From: a virus
IMG/VR virus record: IMGVR_UViG_3300046002_002981
Span: 1 to 20,544 of that record
Strand: one strand, 5' to 3'
Length of the DNA stretch: 20,544 bases
Under the pieces are notes generated by a model. That model worked only from the letters and a program-made list of their open reading frames with translations, ran no database searches and had not been told where the DNA came from. Position numbers and translations under genes: made by a program. Positions 1-5,301 of this stretch are shown piece after piece (the first letter of the stretch is position 1; the number at the start of each line of letters is the position of its first letter).

Positions 1-965
1 GTGCAACGTTTTTTAGTTTCTTCATTATTATTAACTATTTCTAAATGAGGATCATCAAATGGATCTTTACCAGTGTGATATGTTCCTTTATAAAATGCTG
101 GATAACTTCCTCCCATAAATGGATCAGTTATTCCTGCATTATGTAATATAGTTGTTCTTTCAAGTTTCTCAATAGGATCAGAACTCCAAGCAAATTCCAT
201 ATCTGGAGTGTTTATTGTTTGTCCTCCTCTTTTCCATATATTCCATAGCACCCCCCACATATCAGCACACCAACTTTGAAATCCTTTATTCTCATCTTGA
301 AAGAACTCTTGATTGATATTTCTTAAGTGTGTACGAATAACTAAACAACTTGTCATTACATCACTCCAGAATTGTTCATCTATGTTCTTTAATAGATATT
401 GAGCTCCTCCTGAATGTAAGTTGTTAGCTTCTGCTATTTCTCTTGATATACCATTTAAAGATGTAATCTCTTGTAGTATGTCTCTTTCTTTATAAGCTTC
501 TAGCTTTTCAGGAAGGACATCTTTTATTTTACTATCAAAATATGAAGCATTGATATAACTGTTTGTATCTGATAGATAACTTATGTCATCATCTATATAC
601 TTATCAATATTGAACTCTTCTGTAAAAACTATATCACTATCGCAGTAGAATACAGCTTTATCCTTCATTTCAGGATGGTCTCTAAAATATCTCATTAGAA
701 CATAAGGCCTAATGATTGGTATATAGATGTTTAGAAGTTTACTCACTTTATCTACATCTTTATAGAAAACAAATTCTGTTTCTGGATATAGATCAATTAT
801 CTTTTCCCATCTAGTATTCTTTTCTCTAAAGTCAGGGATGTATATTAATACAGTGGCTTTATCTGAGTGTCCAAGTTTTTTTAAACTTTCAAGCCATAGA
901 TGTACCTGCCATGTGTAATAGGTGTCATCAGGCTGAGAGCAAAGAAATCTAAGTTCTTTCTTCAT
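1..965 (-). CDS. GT-A-like glycosyltransferase, C-terminus cut by window edge
   Basis: An open frame begins at ATG 965-963 and runs without a stop for 321 codons to the left edge, so the C-terminus lies outside the window. The segment FYCDSDIVF (residues 106-114) carries a DSD motif at 109-111 behind a hydrophobic strand. This is the usual metal/nucleotide-sugar binding DxD of GT-A glycosyltransferases. A later segment, NNLHSGGAQYLL (about 181-192), resembles the acceptor-side loop after which such enzymes continue with aromatic-rich helices (FQSWCADMW, about 229-237). No signal peptide or TM segment is visible, so it is probably cytoplasmic. It follows the small gene at 995-1132 by 29 bases, and AACCAACCAA stands just upstream of its start. 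The DxD fold class is fairly secure. Donor and acceptor are unknown, but phage GTs usually modify DNA, virion proteins or host glycans. Confidence 0.75.
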   Translation of the reverse strand, partial: MKKELRFLCSQPDDTYYTWQVHLWLESLKKLGHSDKATVLIYIPDFREKNTRWEKIIDLYPETEFVFYKDVDKVSKLLNIYIPIIRPYVLMRYFRDHPEMKDKAVFYCDSDIVFTEEFNIDKYIDDDISYLSDTNSYINASYFDSKIKDVLPEKLEAYKERDILQEITSLNGISREIAEANNLHSGGAQYLLKNIDEQFWSDVMTSCLVIRTHLRNINQEFFQDENKGFQSWCADMWGVLWNIWKRGGQTINTPDMEFAWSSDPIEKLERTTILHNAGITDPFMGGSYPAFYKGTYHTGKDPFDDPHLEIVNNNEETKKRC

Positions 966-994
966 ATATGTAGTTGGTTGGTTTTTTATTTGTA

Positions 995-1132
995 TTAAGG
1001 AGCTACTGTAGTAGTTGTAGTGGTAGTAGTAAGATTAGCTGTCACTTTAATAAGATATTCTAATTGCTTACTGATTTGCCACAACAAATTACTTTCTTGA
1101 CTCCAACCTATTTGCCTGTTTGGAATTTTCAT
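995..1132 (-). CDS. 45-residue mini-protein sharing the fibre N-terminal module, ending in poly-Thr
   Basis: ATG at 1132-1130 and TAA at 997-995 give 45 residues. Residues 1-19 (M-IPN-QIGWSQESNLLWQ) are almost identical to the start of the collagen-like fibre immediately upstream (1154-2131). After about 15 further residues the protein ends in eight threonines and VAP. It thus looks like a fibre anchor module joined directly to the Thr-rich hinge type seen in other proteins of this window, with no head domain. It could be a real small virion component that occupies the same attachment site. It could also be the remnant of a longer fibre that lost its distal part by recombination. The exact conservation of the module and the intact frame favour a functional product. 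Function unknown. Confidence 0.65.
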   Translation of the reverse strand: MKIPNRQIGWSQESNLLWQISKQLEYLIKVTANLTTTTTTTTVAP

Positions 1133-1153
1133 TTTATTTATATTTTATATTTA

Positions 1154-2131
1154 TTATCCTACTTGGTTTACTGTTACAATTAATCCAGGAATAGCAGGAA
1201 TATTTCCTGTAGCTAGAGCTGATGTCATCACTATTGCATTATCTGCATTACTATTTATTTCCCATTTAAGTTGTACATATTCATTAGCAGTGGTTGTTTT
1301 AAAAAAGAAGTTCCATGCTGGTACAACATACACAGAGTTGGAAGGAAAACCTATTTGTGAACCACTAATAGGTACAGTTGTACCATTTTGTGCTAACCAA
1401 ATATGTATATGTGTAGCAGTGTTACCACTATTTTTTACCATCTGTGCACTAAATGCTATGTTATATACACCAGGATTAGCTATTGTTATTTGAGAACCAG
1501 AAACTATAGATACTCCATTGTTCCATGGATCTGAATTATTAAGACCCATTGTAAGAACACTTCCTGCAACTCCTGTTTGATTTGTAGTGTCATAGAAAGA
1601 TCCTAAATAACCACTAGCAGCTCCATTCACTCCACTTGTTCCTGAGCTTCCTGATGTACCACTAGTTCCTGAACTACCAGAACTTCCACTAGTTCCATTA
1701 ACTCCTGAAGTACCACTAGTTCCTGAAGAACCATCTCCACCAGCTGCTCCATCTAAGTTAACAGTCCATAGAGAATATGTTCCACTTCCTGTAACTGTAA
1801 CAGGAGGACCAATTACCATTACACCAGTGTTAATGTCATAACTTACAACAGTGCAAGTTTGATGATTACCAACATTATATGTTATAATAATATCTTGAGC
1901 TGGTGTATAAGCCAATCCAGGTTCTACAACAATTGTTGTACTTACACCTAATGTAAATTCAGTAGTGGATGTAGTTCTAAATCTATCTCCATCATATCCA
2001 GATGTACCAGAAGTTCCACTAGTACCCATAATATTACATGTAACACATGTAAGCTCCTCTAATTGAGAAGCTACTTGCCACAGCAGATTGGATTCTTGAC
2101 TCCAGCCTATTTGTTTATTAGGTATACTCAT
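1154..2131 (-). CDS. Collagen-like fibre/adhesin with C1q-like C-terminal head
   Basis: A 325-residue protein from ATG 2131-2129. Modules in order: N-terminal anchor (1-32) shared with the 45-residue protein downstream; a short Gly-Thr-Ser run (36-45); a beta-module of about 85 residues (48-133) that recurs in two other fibres; a second Gly-X-Y collagen-like run (about 131-170); and a C-terminal beta-sandwich (about 175-325). The C-terminal segment has the pattern of C1q/TNF-like heads: GVYNIAFSAQ in the middle, a hydrophobic NEYVQLKWEI strand, and a final IPGLIVTVNQVG strand. Collagen stalk plus C1q-like trimeric head is a known adhesin layout, for example in C1q and the BclA-type spore filaments. 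The likely role is a trimeric receptor-binding or carbohydrate-binding appendage of the virion. The C1q assignment rests on pattern recognition, not on a profile search. Confidence 0.7.
   Translation of the reverse strand: MSIPNKQIGWSQESNLLWQVASQLEELTCVTCNIMGTSGTSGTSGYDGDRFRTTSTTEFTLGVSTTIVVEPGLAYTPAQDIIITYNVGNHQTCTVVSYDINTGVMVIGPPVTVTGSGTYSLWTVNLDGAAGGDGSSGTSGTSGVNGTSGSSGSSGTSGTSGSSGTSGVNGAASGYLGSFYDTTNQTGVAGSVLTMGLNNSDPWNNGVSIVSGSQITIANPGVYNIAFSAQMVKNSGNTATHIHIWLAQNGTTVPISGSQIGFPSNSVYVVPAWNFFFKTTTANEYVQLKWEINSNADNAIVMTSALATGNIPAIPGLIVTVNQVG
1622..1741 (-). repeat. Gly-Thr-Ser collagen-like repeat, fibre 1154-2131
   Basis: Nine-base in-frame units encode about 13 Gly-X-Y triplets (residues 131-170) with X mostly Thr/Ser and Y Ser, interrupted by two GVN triplets. 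A very short run of the same type lies at about 1994-2026. The units differ by synonymous codons, so the repeat is tighter in protein than in DNA. Confidence 0.85.
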
Positions 2132-2183
2132 TATACAAAAATATGATGTTTATTGTAACAATTAATGCTTTACAATAATTTAG

Positions 2184-2202
2184 TATAACTAAACTAGTTA
2201 TA
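2184..2202. repeat. Inverted repeat (8-bp stem, 3-base loop) between lysis cassette and fibre
   Basis: TATAACTA and TAGTTATA are perfect inverted copies separated by AAC. The site lies in the 89-base gap between the 43-residue gene (ends 2221) and the fibre gene (starts 2131). It could mark the end of the lysis transcript or be an operator. The stem is almost all A/T and no U-tract follows on the minus strand, so I do not call it a terminator. Confidence 0.35.
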
Positions 2203-2220
2203 AAATAATAATCAAATTAG

Positions 2221-2352
2221 TTATCTTCCTTGACCTCTATATTTAGAGCTAGGAGATGAATGTTTATTGGTAGTTTTAGAATGTTTTCCTATACGTCTTT
2301 TACCAAAAGTCACTTTACCTTTATCCTTTATTATATTTGCTTTCTTTGCCAT
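2221..2352 (-). CDS. Small basic protein, 43 residues, KYRGQGR C-terminus
   Basis: ATG 2352-2350 to TAA 2223-2221 encodes 43 residues rich in Lys/Arg (14 of 43), Ser, Thr and His. It ends in SSPSSKYRGQGR. From memory, very short basic proteins with a YRGQGR-like end occur in many Bacteroidota phages, but I know no assigned function. It follows the endolysin gene by 8 bases (ACCAACC lies in the spacer) and probably shares its transcript. The charge suggests nucleic-acid or ribosome contact, but nothing more can be read from it. Confidence 0.6.
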   Translation of the reverse strand: MAKKANIIKDKGKVTFGKRRIGKHSKTTNKHSSPSSKYRGQGR

Positions 2353-2360
2353 TGGTTGGT

Positions 2361-2825
2361 TTATTTATAAGGAATATATTTTGTATCACCATTCTTTTTA
2401 ATGGCTTTTAAGATTTGCTTACGCTGTTTACCATTAGCCTTATAACTAACATGTACCCATGAAGGATTAGTATCATCACCAAACTCCCAAATAAGCTGAT
2501 CAAAATTTAAATTATCTTTTATGTATTTAAAGATTTCACTATTCTTAATTGCTGTTCCATCCATGTCAATATCAAAAGCTTCACCTAAACAATGTTGACT
2601 AGTTAATGATGTACCAGGAACAAGTCTATTTAACTTCTCACTTCTATATCCTGAACTTATATGTATTGGAACTTTAAAATGTTCTCTAATTGGTTGAAAG
2701 ATATTAGTTGCTAGTATTTTTAAGCTTTCTAAATGTTTTTCTGTTGGCATATTATCTATACCACTTCTTTTAGCAGATTCACTTCTAGTCACTTCTGACA
2801 AATCTAAATTCTCTGATAGTTTCAT
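2361..2825 (-). CDS. Peptidase M15 (M15A/M15_3-type) endolysin
   Basis: A 154-residue zinc peptidase predicted to cleave peptidoglycan stem or cross-link peptides. The M15 signature SxHxxGxAxD is present as SQHCLGEAFD (residues 76-85), giving zinc ligands His78 and Asp85. The third ligand, His125, is in WVHVSY, and Glu114 in QLIWEF is the likely catalytic acid. ISSGYRSEKLN (56-66) is the conserved substrate-site strand. The length fits a single catalytic domain with no separate cell-wall binding domain. There is no signal peptide, so export would depend on a holin. The start ATG overlaps the stop of the preceding two-TM gene (ATGA, 2822-2825), implying translational coupling. This is the most secure member of the lysis cassette. 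Confidence 0.9.
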   Translation of the reverse strand: MKLSENLDLSEVTRSESAKRSGIDNMPTEKHLESLKILATNIFQPIREHFKVPIHISSGYRSEKLNRLVPGTSLTSQHCLGEAFDIDMDGTAIKNSEIFKYIKDNLNFDQLIWEFGDDTNPSWVHVSYKANGKQRKQILKAIKKNGDTKYIPYK

Positions 2826-3031
2826 TTCTTAAATATCTTTTCAGCTGAGGTTAATCCTAAACATCCAAAAGCCAATAAGGCTACTGATTCTACTAATATT
2901 GTTGATGGTGCAGTGTGTTCTTCACTAAACGAATTATGGTACATAGTAACGCATAAAGCTATTACACATAACAATCCACATAAACGCTTCATGCTTAGAC
3001 TTCCACTTTCATCACAAAAAAACTGTTTCAT
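2822..3031 (-). CDS. Two-TM small membrane protein, possible holin or antiholin
   Basis: Sixty-nine residues with two hydrophobic segments (about 15-31 and 43-61) joined by a polar, acidic loop (NSFSEEHTAP). There is a short N-terminal tail, FFCDESGSLSMKR, and a basic end (EKIFKK). Size and topology match class II holins or phage-holin partner proteins. The gene is fused by an ATGA overlap to the M15 endolysin, the classic position of a holin. Another holin-like protein is encoded upstream (4117-4455), so this one could be a second holin, an antiholin or a pinholin. The family was not identified; the assignment rests on topology and position. Confidence 0.6.
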   Translation of the reverse strand: MKQFFCDESGSLSMKRLCGLLCVIALCVTMYHNSFSEEHTAPSTILVESVALLAFGCLGLTSAEKIFKK

Positions 3032-3032
3032 A

Positions 3033-3467
3033 TTATTTAATTTTAAAGTCCTTATTAATACCTATAGAGTATGATGCAAATGTATCTCCAAAAGCACTCT
3101 GAGCACCATAACTTAAAACAAATGAATATTCTTTTTTTAATGGTATTGTATAATTGAAATCATATTCCATCGTAATATCTTTATGATAGTAAAAATATCC
3201 AATAGCTGCACTTACACTAAACCTTTCATAAATAGGAAAGGTGGCCATAGCTTCTTGATAAAAATCCTTTCTGTCAAATGTCCACCAACCACTATTAATT
3301 CCCACTGCTGTATTCCCAAAATACTTTCCCACTTCAATAGTTCCACCTAATAAGTTTTTAGTGTCCTGAAGCTTAGTATCAAACGCTACATTAGGAGCAG
3401 CCATTATATAATACTGAGCCTTTGATTCTAAAGCAATAAAAAATAATAAAATAAATATTAATCTCAT
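3033..3467 (-). CDS. Small secreted outer-membrane beta-barrel protein
   Basis: A 144-residue product with a clear signal peptide (MRLIFILLFFIALESKAQ, cleavage probably after AQ). The mature part is a series of alternating hydrophobic/polar strands separated by charged turns. It includes GGTIEVGKYFGNTAVGIN, SVSAAIGYFYYH, EYSFVLSYGAQSA and the final ASYSIGINKDFKIK. About eight strands fit a small barrel of the OmpA-transmembrane or Bacteroidota OMP type. Its start overlaps the preceding gene by ATGA (3464-3467), and it ends 1 base before the next. A phage-coded outer-membrane protein inside a lysis cassette could help breach the outer membrane, or could block superinfection. Neither can be decided from sequence. 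Confidence 0.6.
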   Translation of the reverse strand: MRLIFILLFFIALESKAQYYIMAAPNVAFDTKLQDTKNLLGGTIEVGKYFGNTAVGINSGWWTFDRKDFYQEAMATFPIYERFSVSAAIGYFYYHKDITMEYDFNYTIPLKKEYSFVLSYGAQSAFGDTFASYSIGINKDFKIK

Positions 3468-4120
3468 TTCTGTTTAACTGCCACTTTTCTTACTGCCACC
3501 TTTTTAACTGCCACTTTTCTTAGTGGTTTCTTTGGTAAAGCAGGTTTCTTAAACATATCATAAACAATAGAACCTAACAGAGTAATAGCAAGTGCAATTG
3601 CTCCTATTATAAAACTAGAAAACTTATCAAGAAGAGAAATCATTTCTTTGGTTTCTCTTGCTCCAATTTTAGTTTGTATATCTATTAATTCATTTACATA
3701 TTTTAATACAGGATAGATTTTTGCATCCATTTCTTTAGCTTCATCATCTGTAATAATTTCATCTAAAGTAATTTTTACAAAGAATTCATCTGCTATCTCA
3801 ATATACATTTCAGCTTTTTGGCTTATTTCTTTTTCTTCTGGAGTTTGATATGTATTTAAATAAGCAGCCCACATTGTATCTGTTATTTCTTTTTCTTTTT
3901 GAATAGAAATTAAATCAATCTTACCACCCTTTATTACTTTAATTTGATCTTGTATAGTTGATCCATAATAATCAAACTTCCTACTTAGGTAAGGTTGTGG
4001 AACTAATCTATCTTCATAAATACTTGTAGCACTTTGCTTTATAGTATGTTCTACATATTTACCAAATCCTGCAATAGCTAAAATTATAGCAGTTAATATA
4101 ATGAGTAATATATTTTTCAT
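3464..4120 (-). CDS. Two-TM protein with MCP-type four-helix-bundle (4HB_MCP) periplasmic domain
   Basis: Topology of 218 residues: TM1 (4-20), a long helical extracytoplasmic domain (about 21-166), TM2 (168-188), and a short basic cytoplasmic tail (189-218). The helical domain begins with YEDRLVP (35-41), the hallmark of the 4HB_MCP ligand-binding domain of chemoreceptors. It continues with the WAAYLNTYQTPEEKEI segment (84-99), which also fits that family's W..Y...TPEEK pattern. HAMP, methylation helices and signalling hairpin are all absent, so it cannot signal through CheA in the usual way. The tail carries three copies of R/K-K-V-A-V (201-215). It sits between the LydA-like holin and the barrel gene, with ATGA overlaps on both sides, so a part in timing or sensing for lysis is possible. 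Function is not established. Confidence 0.65.
   Translation of the reverse strand: MKNILLIILTAIILAIAGFGKYVEHTIKQSATSIYEDRLVPQPYLSRKFDYYGSTIQDQIKVIKGGKIDLISIQKEKEITDTMWAAYLNTYQTPEEKEISQKAEMYIEIADEFFVKITLDEIITDDEAKEMDAKIYPVLKYVNELIDIQTKIGARETKEMISLLDKFSSFIIGAIALAITLLGSIVYDMFKKPALPKKPLRKVAVKKVAVRKVAVKQK
3476..3520 (-). repeat. Three tandem 15-base units encoding R/K-K-V-A-V
   Basis: The 3' end of the four-helix-bundle gene contains three 15-base units that differ only at a few bases. They translate as RKVAV, KKVAV and RKVAV. They make a short basic, amphipathic tail predicted to lie on the cytoplasmic side of the inner membrane. Confidence 0.8.
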
Positions 4121-4455
4121 TTCCTTCTTCTTGTTGGTTTAGGTTGCTCTTTTTTTATAAAAGACATTGGGTCAGCAGCAAACTGTCCACTTAGTTTTAG
4201 CACTCCATTTATTATCTCAGGACTATTTAACCCAACCAGTCCATAGGTAATAGCTTTATACATTGAACTAATCTCAAATTGCTCCATCACAAACCATGCA
4301 ATCAAAGATGCTATCATTGCACTTATCATCTTTTTTGTTACATCTATTCCTGATTTATTCTCACTTGTTGTAACAAGTCGAGCAACCATTCCAGCTGCAC
4401 CAATGAGTAAAACTACCCACCCCCCCTCTAAAAAATTTTTTATAAAATTTTCCAA
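4117..4455 (-). CDS. Putative holin, LydA/holin superfamily III-like
   Basis: Residues 12-28 form a first TM segment (GWVVLLIGAAGMVARLV). It is followed by a Lys-containing cytoplasmic or short periplasmic loop, a second TM at 42-60 with the MEQFEI end, a third weak segment at 65-82 (ITYGLVGLNSPEII), and a strongly basic tail (KPTRRRK). This order resembles Phage_holin_3_3/LydA proteins, which make the inner-membrane lesions that release endolysin. The frame opens only at 4473, just after the upstream stop, and has no ATG before the first TM. The start is therefore most likely TTG at 4455-4453. The stop overlaps the next gene's ATG (ATGA). The 112-residue length is normal for the family. Confidence 0.6.
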   Translation of the reverse strand: MENFIKNFLEGGWVVLLIGAAGMVARLVTTSENKSGIDVTKKMISAMIASLIAWFVMEQFEISSMYKAITYGLVGLNSPEIINGVLKLSGQFAADPMSFIKKEQPKPTRRRK

Positions 4456-4473
4456 TGTTATCTTGCTTAAACT

Positions 4474-5019
4474 TTATAATTTCAATGAATACCCTACTGA
4501 ATATCCTGACATTCCATATCCAATATTAAATAAGCCTTTCTTACGTGTCTTTAAACTTATAATGAAGTTATGATTCACTTGTGTGTAATCTGTGCTTATA
4601 TCGCTTCTCAATCCTAAGTATAAAGCAGATTTAGATTTATTAGTAATGTTATTTGTAATTGTTATTGTTTTTTCTTGGACTTGGGCTTTAAATGATCTCC
4701 CAATGATTCTATTTTGACTGATGGTATCTTTGATAACAAAGAGGTTACTGTCTTGCTTGATGCTGTCTGTATACTCTTTAATTTGGTTATAATCTTTAAC
4801 AATATAGGCTGTATCATGTTTTTCTTTATAAATATTAGTGAAAATGGTATCTAAAACTTTAAAAGGTATGTTGTCTCCTTTAGTATATTTAGTTAAAGTT
4901 TTAGTAGTGACTATTGTATCTATTTTAGTTTTAGTGACAGTTGTTGTTTTTGGAATTCTAAATTCAAACAAAAACAAAGACAATAAAATTAAAATAAATA
5001 TTATTCCATTCTTAATCAT
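4474..5019 (-). CDS. Membrane-anchored periplasmic protein with C-terminal beta-strands, spanin-like candidate
   Basis: The 181 residues comprise an N-terminal TM anchor (4-20, uncleaved type), a long Thr/Asp/Lys-rich extended or coiled region (about 24-128), and a C-terminal block of amphipathic strands. That block runs from SALYLGLRSD through HNFIISLK and LFNIGYGM to GYSVGYSLKL, ending in Leu. The end resembles the last strands of an outer-membrane beta-barrel. A protein with an inner-membrane anchor, a periplasm-length middle and an outer-membrane-seeking end is the shape expected of a spanin, which joins inner and outer membranes in the last step of lysis. It lies second in the cassette, its start overlapping the 55-residue gene (ATGA, 5016-5019). 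No family was recognised, and the spanin role is inference. Confidence 0.5.
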   Translation of the reverse strand: MIKNGIIFILILLSLFLFEFRIPKTTTVTKTKIDTIVTTKTLTKYTKGDNIPFKVLDTIFTNIYKEKHDTAYIVKDYNQIKEYTDSIKQDSNLFVIKDTISQNRIIGRSFKAQVQEKTITITNNITNKSKSALYLGLRSDISTDYTQVNHNFIISLKTRKKGLFNIGYGMSGYSVGYSLKL

Positions 5020-5183
5020 TTTATTTTATTAGTTGCTTTAATGTAATACCTAATGGCAAAAAATCCACTTATTATAGCTACCAGAGAAGCTATTAAAGTT
5101 ACCATTGGTTGTATATCAGCAATACTTAGCATTGCACCTGATACACTTACGAGAGTCGCAAAATCAGCGTTAGTATTTGTCAT
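5016..5183 (-). CDS. 55-residue one-TM membrane protein, first gene of the lysis cassette
   Basis: ATG 5183-5181 to TGA 5018-5016. A polar N-terminus with a weakly hydrophobic stretch (about 11-22) precedes a strong TM helix, VTLIASLVAIISGFFAIRYY (28-47), and a basic end (KATNKIK). This is the size and layout of class III holins, antiholins or other small lysis regulators. It is the first gene behind the minus-strand promoter at 5241-5272, with a leader of about 50 bases. Its stop overlaps the start of the spanin-like gene. The specific role is unknown. Confidence 0.6.
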   Translation of the reverse strand: MTNTNADFATLVSVSGAMLSIADIQPMVTLIASLVAIISGFFAIRYYIKATNKIK

Positions 5184-5210
5184 CTTTTAATTTGGGGAAT
5201 TTAATTTTAT

Positions 5211-5231
5211 GTGTAGAAAGGCAATCTACAC
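5211..5231 (-). promoter_or_regulatory. Hairpin in the 5' leader of the lysis mRNA
   Basis: GTGTAGA and TCTACAC form a perfect 7-bp stem around a 7-base loop. If transcription starts about 7 bases after the predicted -7 box (near 5234), the hairpin is at the extreme 5' end of the lysis mRNA, 28 bases before the first ATG. It could protect the 5' end of the RNA, act as an operator on DNA, or bind a regulator. No U-tract follows. Confidence 0.4.
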
Positions 5232-5240
5232 TATGAGTAA

Positions 5241-5272
5241 CAAAGCTAAGTATTAGTTTTGAGAATTGCAAA
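5241..5272 (-). promoter_or_regulatory. Bacteroidota-type promoter for the lysis cassette
   Basis: On the minus strand TTTG (5272-5269) is followed after 20 bases by TAGCTTTG (5248-5241), matching TTTG-N19-21-TAnnTTTG of the Bacteroidota primary sigma factor. The next gene on this strand starts at 5183. The site overlaps the opposing promoter at 5257-5288, so both cannot hold polymerase at once. Confidence 0.6.
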
Positions 5273-5288
5273 TGTTTTTTTACATTTG
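5257..5288 (+). promoter_or_regulatory. Bacteroidota-type promoter for the glycosyltransferase gene
   Basis: TTTTG (5257-5261), then 19 bases, then TACATTTG (5281-5288), a full TAnnTTTG match. The predicted start of transcription is about 5294-5296, leaving a leader of only about 6-8 bases before ATG 5302. The same -7 octamer is used at 9206-9213. Confidence 0.65.
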
Positions 5289-5301
5289 ATGAATAAAACC
5301 A

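Noticed and set aside
1290-1493. Plus-strand open frame of 67 codons opposite the C1q-like head
   Set aside because: Antisense shadow of a gene with recognisable domains; no promoter or homologous pattern.
2136-2143. TATTTTTG -7-like box just before the fibre gene at 2131
   Set aside because: The nearest TTG is 15 or 29 bases upstream, not 19-21, and the start codon would be only 4 bases away.
4838-5032. Plus-strand open frame of 64 codons, hydrophobic
   Set aside because: Antisense of the spanin-like gene's TM and Thr/Lys-rich region; hydrophobicity is explained by AT-rich complement.
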